A DNA stretch of 6,902 bases, from assembly GCA_003455945.1 (NCBI GenBank), contig DMPQ01000079.1:14461-21362 (forward strand). Reading direction: 5' to 3'. The notes below the pieces were generated by a model. It had not been told where the DNA came from and made no database searches. It was given only the letters and a program-made list of their open reading frames with translations. Position numbers and translations under genes: made by a program. Each line of letters starts with the position of its first letter. The first letter of the stretch is position 1. This document shows, one piece after another, positions 6,899 through 6,902 of the stretch. The stretch comes from Planctomycetaceae bacterium. Its GTDB lineage: Bacteria; Planctomycetota; Planctomycetia; Pirellulales; Pirellulaceae.

Positions 6899-6902
6899 AG
6901 GC

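Overview
The window is GC-rich, densely coding DNA, most likely from a planctomycete or another member of the PVC superphylum. The main evidence is the partial gene at the left edge: its CxxCH haem site sits inside the cytochrome module typical of the large exported Pirellula/Verrucomicrobium-type proteins. The 643-residue anchored protein also resembles planctomycete proteins of unknown function that I remember, and the short repeats at 4757-4893 and 6852-6898 resemble interspersed repeats of that phylum. The last two points rest on memory, not on a search.

Layout, left to right. (1) 2-1348 (+): 3' end of a PVC-type cytochrome c protein, with a helical repeat region, the haem domain and an extra C-terminal beta-rich domain. 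(2) 1349-1399: a short convergent gap with a hairpin. (3) 1400-2506 (-): a PA0069/SPL-like radical SAM protein. (4) 2507-2791: a 285-base divergent gap with a weak promoter candidate and five CGATCG palindromes. (5) 2792-4723 (+): a 643-residue membrane-anchored protein of unknown function. (6) 4724-4911: a convergent gap filled with two small tandem arrays and weak hairpins. (7) 4912-6783 (-): a P1B-type metal-transporting ATPase with a TPC membrane motif, no N-terminal metal-binding domain and no hemerythrin domain. (8) 6784-6902: the upstream region of the ATPase, with a strong hairpin at the window edge.

The four genes alternate in orientation (+, -, +, -), so no two can share an operon inside the window. 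No metal sensor, metallochaperone or cytochrome partner is visible. I see no RNA gene, CRISPR array, insertion sequence, phage gene or defence-like cassette. The least explained parts are the anchored 643-residue protein, the repeat-filled gap at 4724-4911, and a very high density of CGATCG across coding and non-coding DNA. I found nothing that amounts to a clear new multi-gene system.
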